This document shows positions 53,360-64,000 of a stretch of DNA of 64,000 bases, piece after piece. The stretch lies in the NCBI GenBank assembly GCA_022818135.1, contig JAFMSR010000013.1, forward strand, positions 30,850,381 to 30,914,380, given 5' to 3'. The position numbers were made by a program, and so were the translations under genes. The DNA comes from Saxidomus purpurata (Eukaryota; Mollusca; Bivalvia; Venerida; Veneridae). Numbering within the stretch: the stretch's first letter is position 1; the number at the start of each line of letters is the position of its first letter. The notes beneath the pieces are model-generated. The model made no database searches. It had not been told where the DNA came from and saw nothing but the letters and a program-made list of their open reading frames with translations.

Positions 53360-56300
53360 CCCTCATCCGCCCACCCCTTAAATTTTTCTTTAGTTTTTGC
53401 TTTTGTTTCATTTATTTGTGTTCTTATGTTTTATTTCATGTGTATTGCTTGTTAAATATTTGATTTATATGAACAGGCTTTCAGTTGTTAAATTTGCCAT
53501 ATATGTATAGGCGGATTTTGATTATATTCAACATGTTCTGAATCAGTACATTAATTGAAATGTAATATTGCACTTGATTCTGTATTAAGAGAGTGCTTAG
53601 GCTACAAGTTGCTGTCAAAGTGAATCCAGTATATTTGTATTGACATGTCTAAGTTTCTTTCTGTAGATGAATTTTGATGAATTTACAGTGCGTAATTTGA
53701 TTGGTTTTATATGACGTGTCTATTCTCACACAATAAACTCCTATGAATACTCTTCCTATTCTTCTGTTCACTGAGATAATTCTAAAACACCAAAAACTCC
53801 CACGTAAATATTTTTAAACCAAAAACCTACAAAGTTCATATAAAATCAACCTATGTCCCATTCTAAATATACATGGTCAATACCCAGATGTGTGATATTG
53901 ATAATTCAAGAAGTACCAGTATAGGAGAAATCACTGTGACGTCACATAATGTATAATGTTTCTGCTATCTGAAGGATATTAAAATTCAAGAAGCCATGAA
54001 ATGCTCTTGATACTTATATTTTCACATTTAAAATATCTCTTTTGAAAAAAATACTATTTTTAATGACACTTGATTAAACATAACGGCTAGTTGCTGCTAT
54101 AACCCACAGTTTTTCATTTTGAATCTAAACAAAAACTGAATATAATGAATATTTTATTAGCTTTCCAGTGATAATACATTTCAAAATATCTTTTGTTTTA
54201 AAACAGTTATGGCTGTTAAAAAACACCCTTAACAATATGAAAACACAGACTCCTTACTGCTGCCCACTGCATTGATCTCTTATCAGAAGTAAATATTGCG
54301 TAATACAGGGTTTTGTTTCTCTCCTTATGTGTACAGTGGATTAGCTGACAAAACTGATGTGTTGACACAAGTTCATGTTAATTGTCACCATCATCTTAGG
54401 TAAATTGCCTGGACAATAGTTGGCAGTAATTCGTAATTTTTCAAACAGAAGTGACCTAATAATTAACTGACAAACAAGTCACTATGGTCAAAACATGCCA
54501 CTAATTAAATCTTGAACCAATTAACAAAATAATTTTTTTCGAGTTTTCATAATAGCGCCAAAAGATATTTATACAGTGATTGTCAAATGATTAGTGACTT
54601 GTGTTTCCTGTAAATTTTATTTAAACCGTAGAATTGTCATCAGATTATCAGCATACTTTACGTGTAAAACAGGTTGGTTATAATACTATATTTAGTAACG
54701 GTAAACGTAACTAAATACAGTAACATAGTTGTGAAAAATAGCCTGATTTCACATTGTTAATTATATTGCGGACATTATTGCAATAAAATACATTGACAGT
54801 TTTGACTTACAGTGAACACATTTCACAATGCTTGTTGAAAAAAAAACCTTCACCGTTGCATTTTTTGCAAATTGAGTAAAATTATTTTTGGATCCTTCTT
54901 TAAACTTTATTTGCAATAAATGCAACAGCAGATTTTCTCTTTACATCAACCAAAATTGAATATATAAAGAATAAGAATTAAAGTTACCTTGACAAACGCT
55001 TTTTTTTTTTTTTTGGCTGAGGTGGCGGGCTTCGAGGGGAATTTTCGGTCGTTTTGCCAGAAAAGGGACTTTTTTGGAAAATGTATAAAAAATACTGTTT
55101 AATAATGTAATAAAACAGAGTTTTGTTATGCTCTCAACGGCTGTAAATTTGAAAGAACATAAATTTTACCTGGCTGCAAAAGTCGTTCGGCCATTCCCGC
55201 TGTTTTTAAAAGGTGTCAATCTCTGACGTCATGAACGTAAGGTAAACGAAAGTAAGCAAAAAAGCAAAAGGAGGCATAAGGCGGGAAAGGATCCATAAGG
55301 CAGAAAAAGGAGAAGTAAGGCGGCAAAAGGAGATGTAAGGTAAATGGTGTTGGTCCACAGAACGGACCACTACCGGAAAGGCCCACTACCGGAAAAGCTC
55401 AGTCCAGAAAGGTCCACTTTTAAGTGTTCTTGTAGTACTAAGTTAAAACGATGAATGAATTATATCCTCGAAGGACCAGTTTCAGTGACCCTAAGAATAC
55501 TTCAGGAAGAATTACCAAATCTGTTGGGGAAGACCTATTATGAATTACTATTGACATGTTATTAGTCCTTTACTTGTGTGATGTATAATGAGGTGAAAAA
55601 TACTCCAACAAAATTATCTAGTGCTGTTTATCAAAGACACCCCTGTTTTGCACTACAGATACTCAGCCGGCCCTATTTCAATGACCCCTACTTCATTTGT
55701 AAACTAGTGACAATAGCCGGTAATTTGCATTTGGCATTTGCTCGAAGTTTACTATCACAAACTGAACAAAAAATAATTAATAACCAGCGAGAGACTTGTT
55801 TATATTGAGATACAGAGCACATTCAATTTGATAGTTACACAGTATTATAAATACTATGAAGCACAAGGGGTTGGGTTCAAAGAGTGGGCAAAACATGATT
55901 TTTTTTACATAAAAATGTAATGATATTTAATTGTCATATGCAATAAGAATCTGTGTACCATATCTCATTTAAATATGAAGACATTTGCAAACTTATTGCA
56001 ATAAAATCAGATCTGAAAGTTAGTCAACACTTCTCAGACCAGCCATTTTTCCATTTAAAAACTATAAGCAGATCATATGCTTTGAACATAACTTTTATCA
56101 AGAAGTTCTTATAGGTCAGCTATATCTCCATACAAACAGGAAGAAAACAATACAAAAGTCACTTGGGGAAAGAAAATTAGTTGAAATAATGTTTTTGACC
56201 ACAGATCTACATCTCAACTTGAAAGAGTAAAAAAGTAATAAGAAAAAGGCCTCAAAAGTGGGGTTACCCTGGAAATATCAACCAAATGATTAAACTGTCT

Positions 56301-56455
56301 CTGTCAGCACATTTTCTTCCAATCTGAAGAAAGCTTAAATGGTATAGTTCACAACCCAGGTATAAATAGTTATCCAAAATATTGCAATTAAAAATGACTG
56401 TATACTTTCAAAGGGTCACTGAAACAGGGCCGCCACCGAAGCAGGGCCACCTACG
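53360..56455. other. Intergenic, no recognised gene
   Basis: AT-rich. At 55255-55335 a 'aaggcggaaaaaggag'-like motif is repeated about four times; at 55345-55420 'accactaccggaaa' occurs twice. Short ORFs (for example 55578-55808) show no family features. Confidence 0.4.
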
Positions 56456-56458
56456 ATA

Positions 56459-57119
56459 TATTGAAAATTGAACAAGTCACAAGCAAACGCGATTTGGGAG
56501 TTCTAATTGACAATGAACTAAAGTTCTCCATGCATGTTAGCAATAAAGTAAAAAAGTCCAACCAAATTTTAGGCTTAATAAGCAAAACCTTTTCACATCT
56601 GTCCAAAGAAATGTTTTTGCAGCTTTTTAAGACATTAGTAATACCACATCTTGAGTATGCCTCCCCTGTTTGGTCACCAAGGCTAAAAAAGGACCAAATA
56701 GCCCTAGAGAATGTCCAGCGTAGAGCCTCAAGAATGGTCCAGGGGTTAAACTACTTGCCATACTAAGAAAAAATAAAAACACTTGGGAATCCCAAGTCTG
56801 GAATACAGACGTGAACGTGCCGACATGCTTCAAGTCTATAAGATACTTGAAGCAAAGGGTATTGTTAGTAGGGGCAGTTACATCCTCAGAGGGATAATCC
56901 AGGATTGTCTAACTCACTCAGAAGGGCAAATTCCCGTCAGATTTGCAAAAGAGAACAAACACTAAACTTAAAAGTTCCTTTTTCAGTCAAAGAGTGATTA
57001 ACACCTGGAACAAAATTTCAGAGCAGGTTGCTTCTGCGCCCTCCATAAATGCCTTCAAGCGTAGACTTAATAAACACTGGGTCCAAGAATCTAAATGTGA
57101 ACCCTCATGTTACAAGTAA
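56459..57119 (+). pseudogene. 5'-truncated LINE reverse transcriptase C-terminus (CR1/Jockey-like)
   Basis: Frame 1 (56461-56766) reads 'KRDLGVLIDNELKFSMHV', 'FKTLVIPHLEYASPVWSP' and 'LENVQRRASRMVQGL', the thumb region of CR1/Jockey-like RTs. After a stop it continues in a second frame (56783-56965, LGIPSLEYRRERADMLQVYK) and a third (from about 56957: FFSQRVINTWNKI, INAFKRRLNKHW), ending in TAA at 57117-57119. Catalytic motifs A-C are missing because of 5' truncation, typical of target-primed insertion. It is non-functional. Confidence 0.85.
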
Positions 57120-58590
57120 GACAGTCATCCGCAACTTGTAAATACAAATGTTTTAATATGTCCAGTCTTCTGTTGTAACCTTCAATTTTGACATGCATTT
57201 ATATTACAGTACATGTAGTACTGTAACTGGTGCTAAATGGCTAGCACTTTGATGATAGTAAACTATTTATATTATTGAACAGTACACGTAGTATTGTTAC
57301 CATATTGCTAAATGTTTCGCAACCCTAATAAACGATAGTAATTAACTTACAATTCATTACTCATACTGTTATTACAGTGCTAAATTGCTAGCACTCCGAT
57401 TTTAGAAAAACTAATAATATTTTCTGATCTTAACAAGATCACTACCAACAGGGAAAACACTTACATAGGCCTAACAAGCTATAAGCTGATATGTGTAACA
57501 TATTTGGCCTCAAAGTATGTGAACTATGTGATATATATGACCAGGGATACGGGAAAATGGGCCTTCGAACAAAATACTTGGAACCTAGTTTTCTTGCATA
57601 TTTGAACAAACAATATTTCAATATCAATATTGGAAAATTTCAGTTACCCATGTCCAGTCCATACAAAACTACAACAATTTGAAATAGTATACCTAAGGCG
57701 TCATTGTTCACTCTAAAACTGACGCCACATACCACAATTTGACGTCAAAACTCACTTCAATGCGCATTTGGTCAAAACAATTTGTTTGTATTTACGCAGG
57801 ACGAACACTATATTATTAGGTCTACCGTATAACATTGCAACTTTTTATGAGATCTCATTTGTGCAAAGTAACATTTGTATAAAGTAATACATCATCTTTC
57901 GAAGTCATTATTTCATGTATTTCCGTCAGGGAAACAGGCATTTTTATGCTCCCGAAGAAACTTCGGGTGGCATATAGAAATCGACTCGTCCGTCCGGGCT
58001 AACATTCGGGGATTAGGTGGTAAGGTTTAGGGTTAGGGTTTCTACGGTGGTCATTTACTCTATTTTGCTTTAGAGCTTAGTGGTAACCGGGTATCCAAAA
58101 AATACATAGAGGATAATTGTTGGTTTTGGTGTAATATCACGTTATAATTCCACCGAGTGGGCACCAAAAGTGATATTTTCACGAGTAGCGCATCCACGAG
58201 TGAAAATAACTTCTTTGGTGTTCACGAGTGAAATCAACGTAATATTACACCGATAATCCGGATTAAAGATTACAAAAACAGCGAAAATAAAATGGTAATC
58301 CACTGTTTCAAAACTGTGGATTATCACCTTTATTTCACTGAAAAAACATAAAATAAAATGGAAAATACCACCTAAGGATAGCAATATAGGGGTGTCCGTC
58401 CGTCTGTCCGTCCGTGCTTACATTTGGATACTTAGGTGGCTATAGGAACAATTGGTAACAGTAAATACTCGTTTATGTCATTCATTCCGTAAGCTCTAAG
58501 ATGGCTATATTTTCTCTTACGTGGCTACAATAACAATGGAGAGACCAACAGAGTAGCCACATAAGTATCCATATGTTAGAACCTCCGTCC
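57120..58590. other. Intergenic; dispersed palindromic repeat at 58125-58270
   Basis: The block with 'tgggcaccaaaagtgatatt', 'cacgagtgaaaataact' and 'tcacgagtgaaatcaacg' is self-complementary in part and related to sequence at 19310-19470. At 58020-58042 there is 'ggtttagggttagggtttct', too short to be telomeric. Confidence 0.45.
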
Positions 58591-59375
58591 GTTCCTCCAT
58601 CCGTCCGTCAGTCAACACTTCTTTGTCCGGAGCATAACTTCAAAAGTATAAAAGGGAATTACTTGAAACTTCAAACAATGATAGAGCACAATGATGGAAG
58701 TGAAGTGCCCAAGAACCATAACTTTACCGTTTTTTAATTGTCCCCCTTTGTTACATTTTCTTGTCCGGAGTATAACTCGAAAAGTACTGAAGGAAATTCC
58801 TTCAAATTGCATATAATGGGGGAAATGCATGTGCCCAAAAACCATAACCCTATGTTGCCTTATTTTTGAATTGTCTCCCTTTATTGATTTTTCTTGTTCA
58901 GAACATAAGTCCAAAAGTACAAAAGGGAATTAATTGAAACTTCATACAGTAATAGAGCACAATGGAGTGAAGTGCAGTGCCTAAGAACCATAACTCTACC
59001 TTGCCTATTTTTTTAATTATCTTTCTTGTCCGGAGCATAACTTGAACAGTACTGAAGGAAATTCCTTCAAATTGCCAAGAATGGGGGAAGTGCAGTGCAC
59101 AAGAACCATAACCCTATGTTGCCTTATTTTTTAATTATCTCCCTTTATTGATTTTTCTTGTTCAGAACATAAGTTCAAAAGTACAGAAGGAAATTATTTG
59201 AAACTTCATACTGTGATAGAGCACAATGATGGGAAGTGCAGTACCCAAGAACCATAACTCTACCATGCCTAATTTTTTAATAACCCCCCTTTGTCACATT
59301 TTCTTGCCCAGAGCATTACCCTTAAAGTACTGATGGAAATTCCTTCAAATTGCATACAATGACAGAGTGCATGAA
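58591..59375 (+). repeat. Tandem dispersed repeat, ~135-bp monomers in dimeric order
   Basis: About six monomers with 'cttgtccggagcataactt', 'gtactgaaggaaattccttc' and 'aagaaccataaccctatgtt'. Alternate monomers resemble each other more closely, giving a period near 275. The block is preceded by 'gtccgtccgtc' runs, like the other families of this type. Confidence 0.8.
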
Positions 59376-62300
59376 GGGGAAGTGCAGAGATTCTTTGGTA
59401 TTTGATAGGGTGATTTTGAATGCAGAAACAGATTTAATGATGATTACATGTCTACATTTTTATGACAGGGTAACAGCTAGTACTGACTCTATTGTTGCAT
59501 TCTCTTGGAAAACAAAAATGAAACTTATATGAAAGTTATTTCTGTCTGCTGGTAAATTCTCTTTTTTGTGCTTGGAATGTTACATAAAATGTCCTTATTC
59601 ACCAACATTACGAATTAACACTATAAGTACTCAATGACACGGAATGGAACATCATGGATTAACACAAAGTACTGCTTCAATGACACGGAAAAAACATCAC
59701 TGTGGTTTGTTTGATTTTTCTGTATAAAGCATATGAAAAAATACGTTTGCGTGTCAATGTTTGTGTTTTTCATTCAAGAGTCAACACACACACCAGCAAC
59801 CTTCACATCCAGTAGAATAGGGAACAGTATGTGTACCACCCCACTTTATTATGTTACTATGTATGTAAGAACAACCTCACGCCTCATCACATACTATATA
59901 TATATATACCTTACAAAAACTTCAATTGCATCTTGGTATCGATTAACTAACGAAATTCTTTGCAACTGCACATGGTAATTGGGGGCAACATTGATATAAA
60001 TCCAAACTCGGCCTTGCTTCATCTATAAGAGTATACATTGCTACATTTAATTGCTCTAAATTTCAGTCATAACCGTTCACTGGATTTTTTTCTTGCAAAA
60101 CACAAATACGGAAGATATTGAGAGGAAATTTTAGTGTTATTTACTTTTTTCAGATCACAATAATTACTTCCACACAAGTACACATCTGTATGATAACAAA
60201 TCACGTTTATATTTACATAATTATTCTGGTGCAATCATTTTTCTATGTAGCATTCCTTTCTTACTAGAGTCCTTTCGTCCATTTCCAGATAACTATCTGC
60301 TTGCTAGCTTTTTAAAAAGCTAACCAATTGCAACGAAACTGATCTGAGTTTTACGGGCTAGCACTGGCAATGCCAAAGTGGGCAACAAAAAGCTAAATTG
60401 GCTCTAAAAAGTGATCAACACATTTTCCTCGGTAGCGGATTAATGGCAGCTCTATTTACATGTACCAACTGTTGGCGGTGTGCAGCAACAACCTTCATGC
60501 ATGTACCTAGGTCTTACATCACTTTATAACGATTACAAGGCATAAACGGATATGTACTGTATCTAAATAATGTAAGGAAATGTTACTAATTTGATACGAT
60601 TAACTGATTAAGGGCAGCGCTATTTACCAAGTGGTTGCATGGCTCAACAACGGCATGCCGAGAGTCCTTTAATCAACGGCGGAAACAATTGCACATGTCT
60701 TCTCTGTCGGGAATGTACGTAAATTCTATACTTTTTTATAAAAACAATATTTCTAGGTGGAAATAGATGTAATCATTCGTAAATAAGAAGGTATATAGTG
60801 AAATAACATTATAAATTTGAAAATCAAACTACATGCAAACTCTTATATCGAGCTCCGTACGTTTCGTAAATATTCGTACTTTTCCGTGATATGCATATGA
60901 TTATCTTCCGTAATCAGCGTAAGTTGACATTTACAGCGCAGTAATTTCTAAAACCAGTGTAATTGAGCCCGTAAGTTATGAACTATTCTGCAATCGTTTG
61001 AAGATGTCTATACTGTTTTTTTTTGTAATATGGTCTTATTGTATGCTACTTGATCTGATCTATCTTGCACTAATTTCCCATAACGCAGTTTTACAGTTGT
61101 TATCAGCACATTTTACAGTTAAATTATCTACGGTGTTTGAAATGTAGCATGCTAACATTGGCCATTGGGGCTTACAGCCCCCAGGCCAAAAACAACAGGC
61201 AGCTTGGCCGAAAGAAATAGTTCAAAGCGGAGTGATATCTTCAGTATATTCGTTGCAAAAATATTGTATCAATATTTCGTCCAACGAAATCTGTTGGGCA
61301 CGTTCGCATAAATGCAATGAGTTACCGACATATAACTTATATGCCACAAAAGTGTTCAATCTGCGTATATTTGACGAATAAATTCAACAAAATATATGAG
61401 CATAACGATAAAGTGTGCTATACACACTAGAGCACCGTTTAGAATTGTGTATTGCGAGCAGTTGCTGTGTGTAATAGTGTGACAAAATTAACTCAATCAA
61501 TTTATAAATTGTTTGCAAATCAGACAAATGATTGAGTAATGGCCTAGTTTTTGTTTTTCAAGCTAGAGAGATGAAATTTTGACTATTTGTGCAGTTTTGC
61601 TAACTAATTTCCAAAATTCTTATGACTGACTTGATTTTTACCTTTTGACATGCTTTCTTGTTGAAAGTGCACTGATACTCAGTTGAGCGATATAGGGCCA
61701 ATCATGGCCCTTTTATTGTGAAATCCCAATCCATACTTGTGGTGAAAATTAAGTATTACCTTCTCTACACCTCTTTAGATTCCAACGTAATGGTTGGATA
61801 TTTTTGTGACTATTTCGGGATATTACAATCTGAAACTTTCAGGCAAGTAAAGAAAGTTCAAAGCAAAAATCTGTTTAATGTACACTCACTATACTAGTAT
61901 TACGTCTGAAAATAGACCTTCAAATTTTTTTTTTTTTAATTTGGACACGGCCATTATTCACATAAGTGCTTAATTGATATTTACCAACTGGTTTTCAAAG
62001 ATTGTAAACAATGGTCAAACTGCACTGCCTTTTAGGGAAATTATATTCTACAATAGCCGCAAAGATCCATTCAGACAATACTTGGTACGCCCAAAAGATC
62101 TTTTAAATTATTTCATATAATTAAAGAAAACAACCACATACCTGCCTAAACACCGTTTTTCTCTGTTTTGCACCTCCACCGGAAGTTAGCACAACCTTTC
62201 AAGTCCGCGCTTCACCAGCGCGTTTACTTGTGGAGGCAGTGAAGATGTCTATGTATATATGAACGAGTATGTGTATGTGTGTATATTTTGTATGTATTGT

Positions 62301-63960
62301 CCTTGCTATATTTGTCATCATGTATTGTATTGGCCAAAAGCATTTTTGTGCTGACTTTGCCAAATAAATGAAATTGTTTACAGAATACAGACATTTGTCA
62401 TAAAAATAACTAGCACGATAAAAATATTGTTGTATACTGCCATTAAAAAAATGAATAGTATTGCACTAGGATGACCCATTAAAGCAAGATAAAGCGCTTA
62501 TTTTCAACGGGGTCCTTTAAGTTAAAGTACAATTTTTACAACAAATGAATCCATTGATAGCAAATATATAACATTACGTATGATAGACATATCTTTTATA
62601 GTTTAAAACGATATCTTGATTTAAAAATGTAATTATAATAATAAATTTAATGACGTATGTCAACTGATACGTTTGAAGAAACAATTTAATATATACATAT
62701 CGGTGCCATTTTCGAGGGTTCCCATTTTGAGCTTCATTTTTTAATAACTTAAGTATCAAATCCAAAAGCAGTCCCTTGATTATTCTAATGCTACGTGTTG
62801 GTTAGTTATGTTCACGCTTAAAAAGAATAATATAATGCGCGTGTGTTGAATCGTGACAAAATATGATACCGTAACCTATAATGCATACGATAAGCATATA
62901 CATGTATTTTGAAATTAACGTCTTGTTCAGCATGACAGTTGTTCACGAACTTCCCATTAAAATAGAGTAAAACCCTTTTCAACCCTATGGCAGGCCGTTT
63001 ATGTCAAAAACCTAGCAGTGCAGATATCTCTGTAACGAAATTATCAAGCACTACCTGATGTACGTACGTATTTACTTAAACAATAAACATCATACAATGT
63101 ATATTGAATAACAAAATCTTAATACTTGGTTCCCCTATTTTGATTTGTGATGGATGTTATCTCTGAATTGTTCTAACACTATTGTGTATTGCTTGTGATC
63201 GTTTTATATTCATAATCAGTAACCATGTAATTTTTCCCGACATATGTGTCCTTAAATTTTGTCAGAGTGTTTACAAAAGCGACCGAATATCTGGTCAGTT
63301 TTGCTCTAAATTGCATCTTTTTCCACCGTACATGTGCAGTTCCTGGTAGAGATATTCAAGGCACTACTTAAAACAGAAGTATTATTGATATAGGCTTTAA
63401 AACATTTAATATTGCAACCATGTTTAAAGCTTTTAACTATGCTCTATAAGTTTCTACTACCGTTGCACAGACAGATTACAAAAGCAATAGTAATTTTTAT
63501 TAAATTGAATATTAAAATGGTTTTACTTAAAAGTTATATCACTACTAAGCTCAAGGATGTTCGAAGCTGATTGATGCTTCGAACACATATAAGAAAGGAG
63601 TATTACTGAGCTTTTTCTCTTATAAACAAGATTAGTGCATGTATTCTAAAAAAATACCTAACAGGAAGGATAGATTTTCAATTTTTGACTAGGACAAAGC
63701 AGATTTTAAGAGTTTCTAAAATTTCTATATTCAATGGAAATAAAACTGGTCTACAGATTCATATATTATGGTTAAAAAAAATTTTTTTTTGAAAAAGTAT
63801 TCTATAGGGAATCTTGTATACATGCTATCCGGCAATATACTCAGCAGGTACATTTTACTCCCTTATTTCTTCACGTTAATTATGTTACTTTGTTTTTTCT
63901 CGCTAAACGTGCGTCAAAATGTTTGACGTCACGTAAATTGATATTATAATTTATGTATTA
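59376..63960. other. Intergenic, no recognised gene
   Basis: AT-rich. At 61555-61700 there is one more copy of the 'aagctagagagatgaaattt' repeat also seen near 15410 and 36975. No ORF with a domain and no RNA gene is seen. Confidence 0.4.
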
Positions 63961-63961
63961 T

Positions 63962-64000
63962 CCTGATGAAGGCGTCAGCCGAAACGTTGATGAACATATA
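63962..64000 (+). other. Hammerhead-like core motif at the window end
   Basis: CTGATGA (63963-63969), then A, GGC, GTCA, GCC, then GAAAC (63981-63985): the two conserved hammerhead core strings around a 3-bp potential stem with a 4-base loop. An unpaired A lies between core and stem, which is not canonical. It may equally be the end of a transposable element with this consensus. The window ends before the context is visible. Confidence 0.4.

Noticed and set aside
58020..58042. Telomere-like TTAGGG repeats
   Set aside because: Only about two imperfect units; not an interstitial telomere.

Overview
This is non-prokaryotic DNA: AT-rich, with spliced genes (GT-AG introns with consistent phases), tRNA-derived SINEs, LINE retrotransposons, minisatellites and foldback repeats. 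The repeat repertoire suggests a mollusc, most likely a bivalve: a SINE with a 'ggttctacccaggtgcccgc' core, tandem dispersed repeats full of 'tgaccttgacc' and ending in 'gacggacgg', and C-type lectin and Kunitz-like genes in tandem duplications. The species assignment is inference.

The most interesting content lies between 12.9 and 41 kb. On the minus strand I can assemble a seven-exon gene (15923-27849) encoding signal peptide, two Ly6/uPAR (LU) three-finger domains, a Thr/Ser/Pro-rich stalk and a C-type lectin domain (CTLD). All intron phases agree and the exon lengths sum to a multiple of three. A second, decayed copy (31.6-33.1 kb) keeps the two CTLD exons and one frameshifted LU exon. 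A third keeps its last CTLD exon (37658-37881), while its other CTLD exon should fall in the 500-N assembly gap (40511-41010). On the plus strand, facing the lectin genes tail to tail, is an Arg-rich six-cysteine Kunitz-like gene (last exon 13929-14181) and a partial second copy (34261-34392). Both run directly into a 47-bp minisatellite whose units carry the stop codon and a poly(A)-signal hexamer: about 4 units in the first copy, about 22 in the second, there with a 329-bp higher-order period.

Layout. 0-3.7 kb: no recognised gene, one inverted repeat. 3.8-8.2 kb: SINEs, a large inverted repeat, a possible signal-peptide exon. 8.2-12.9 kb: a degraded LINE reverse transcriptase inside another inverted repeat. 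12.9-41 kb: the duplicated Kunitz/lectin locus with many repeats. 41-51 kb: a nearly intact LINE of the I/Jockey type with RNase H, broken by a few frameshifts. 52.2-53.4 kb: a gag-like retroelement fragment between 61-bp direct repeats. 56.4-57.1 kb: a 5'-truncated LINE 3' end. 57.1-64 kb: intergenic DNA with tandem repeats, ending in a hammerhead-like core motif.

The lectin and Kunitz genes both encode predicted secreted, disulfide-rich proteins and may be co-duplicated defence or recognition factors, but nothing in the sequence proves function.
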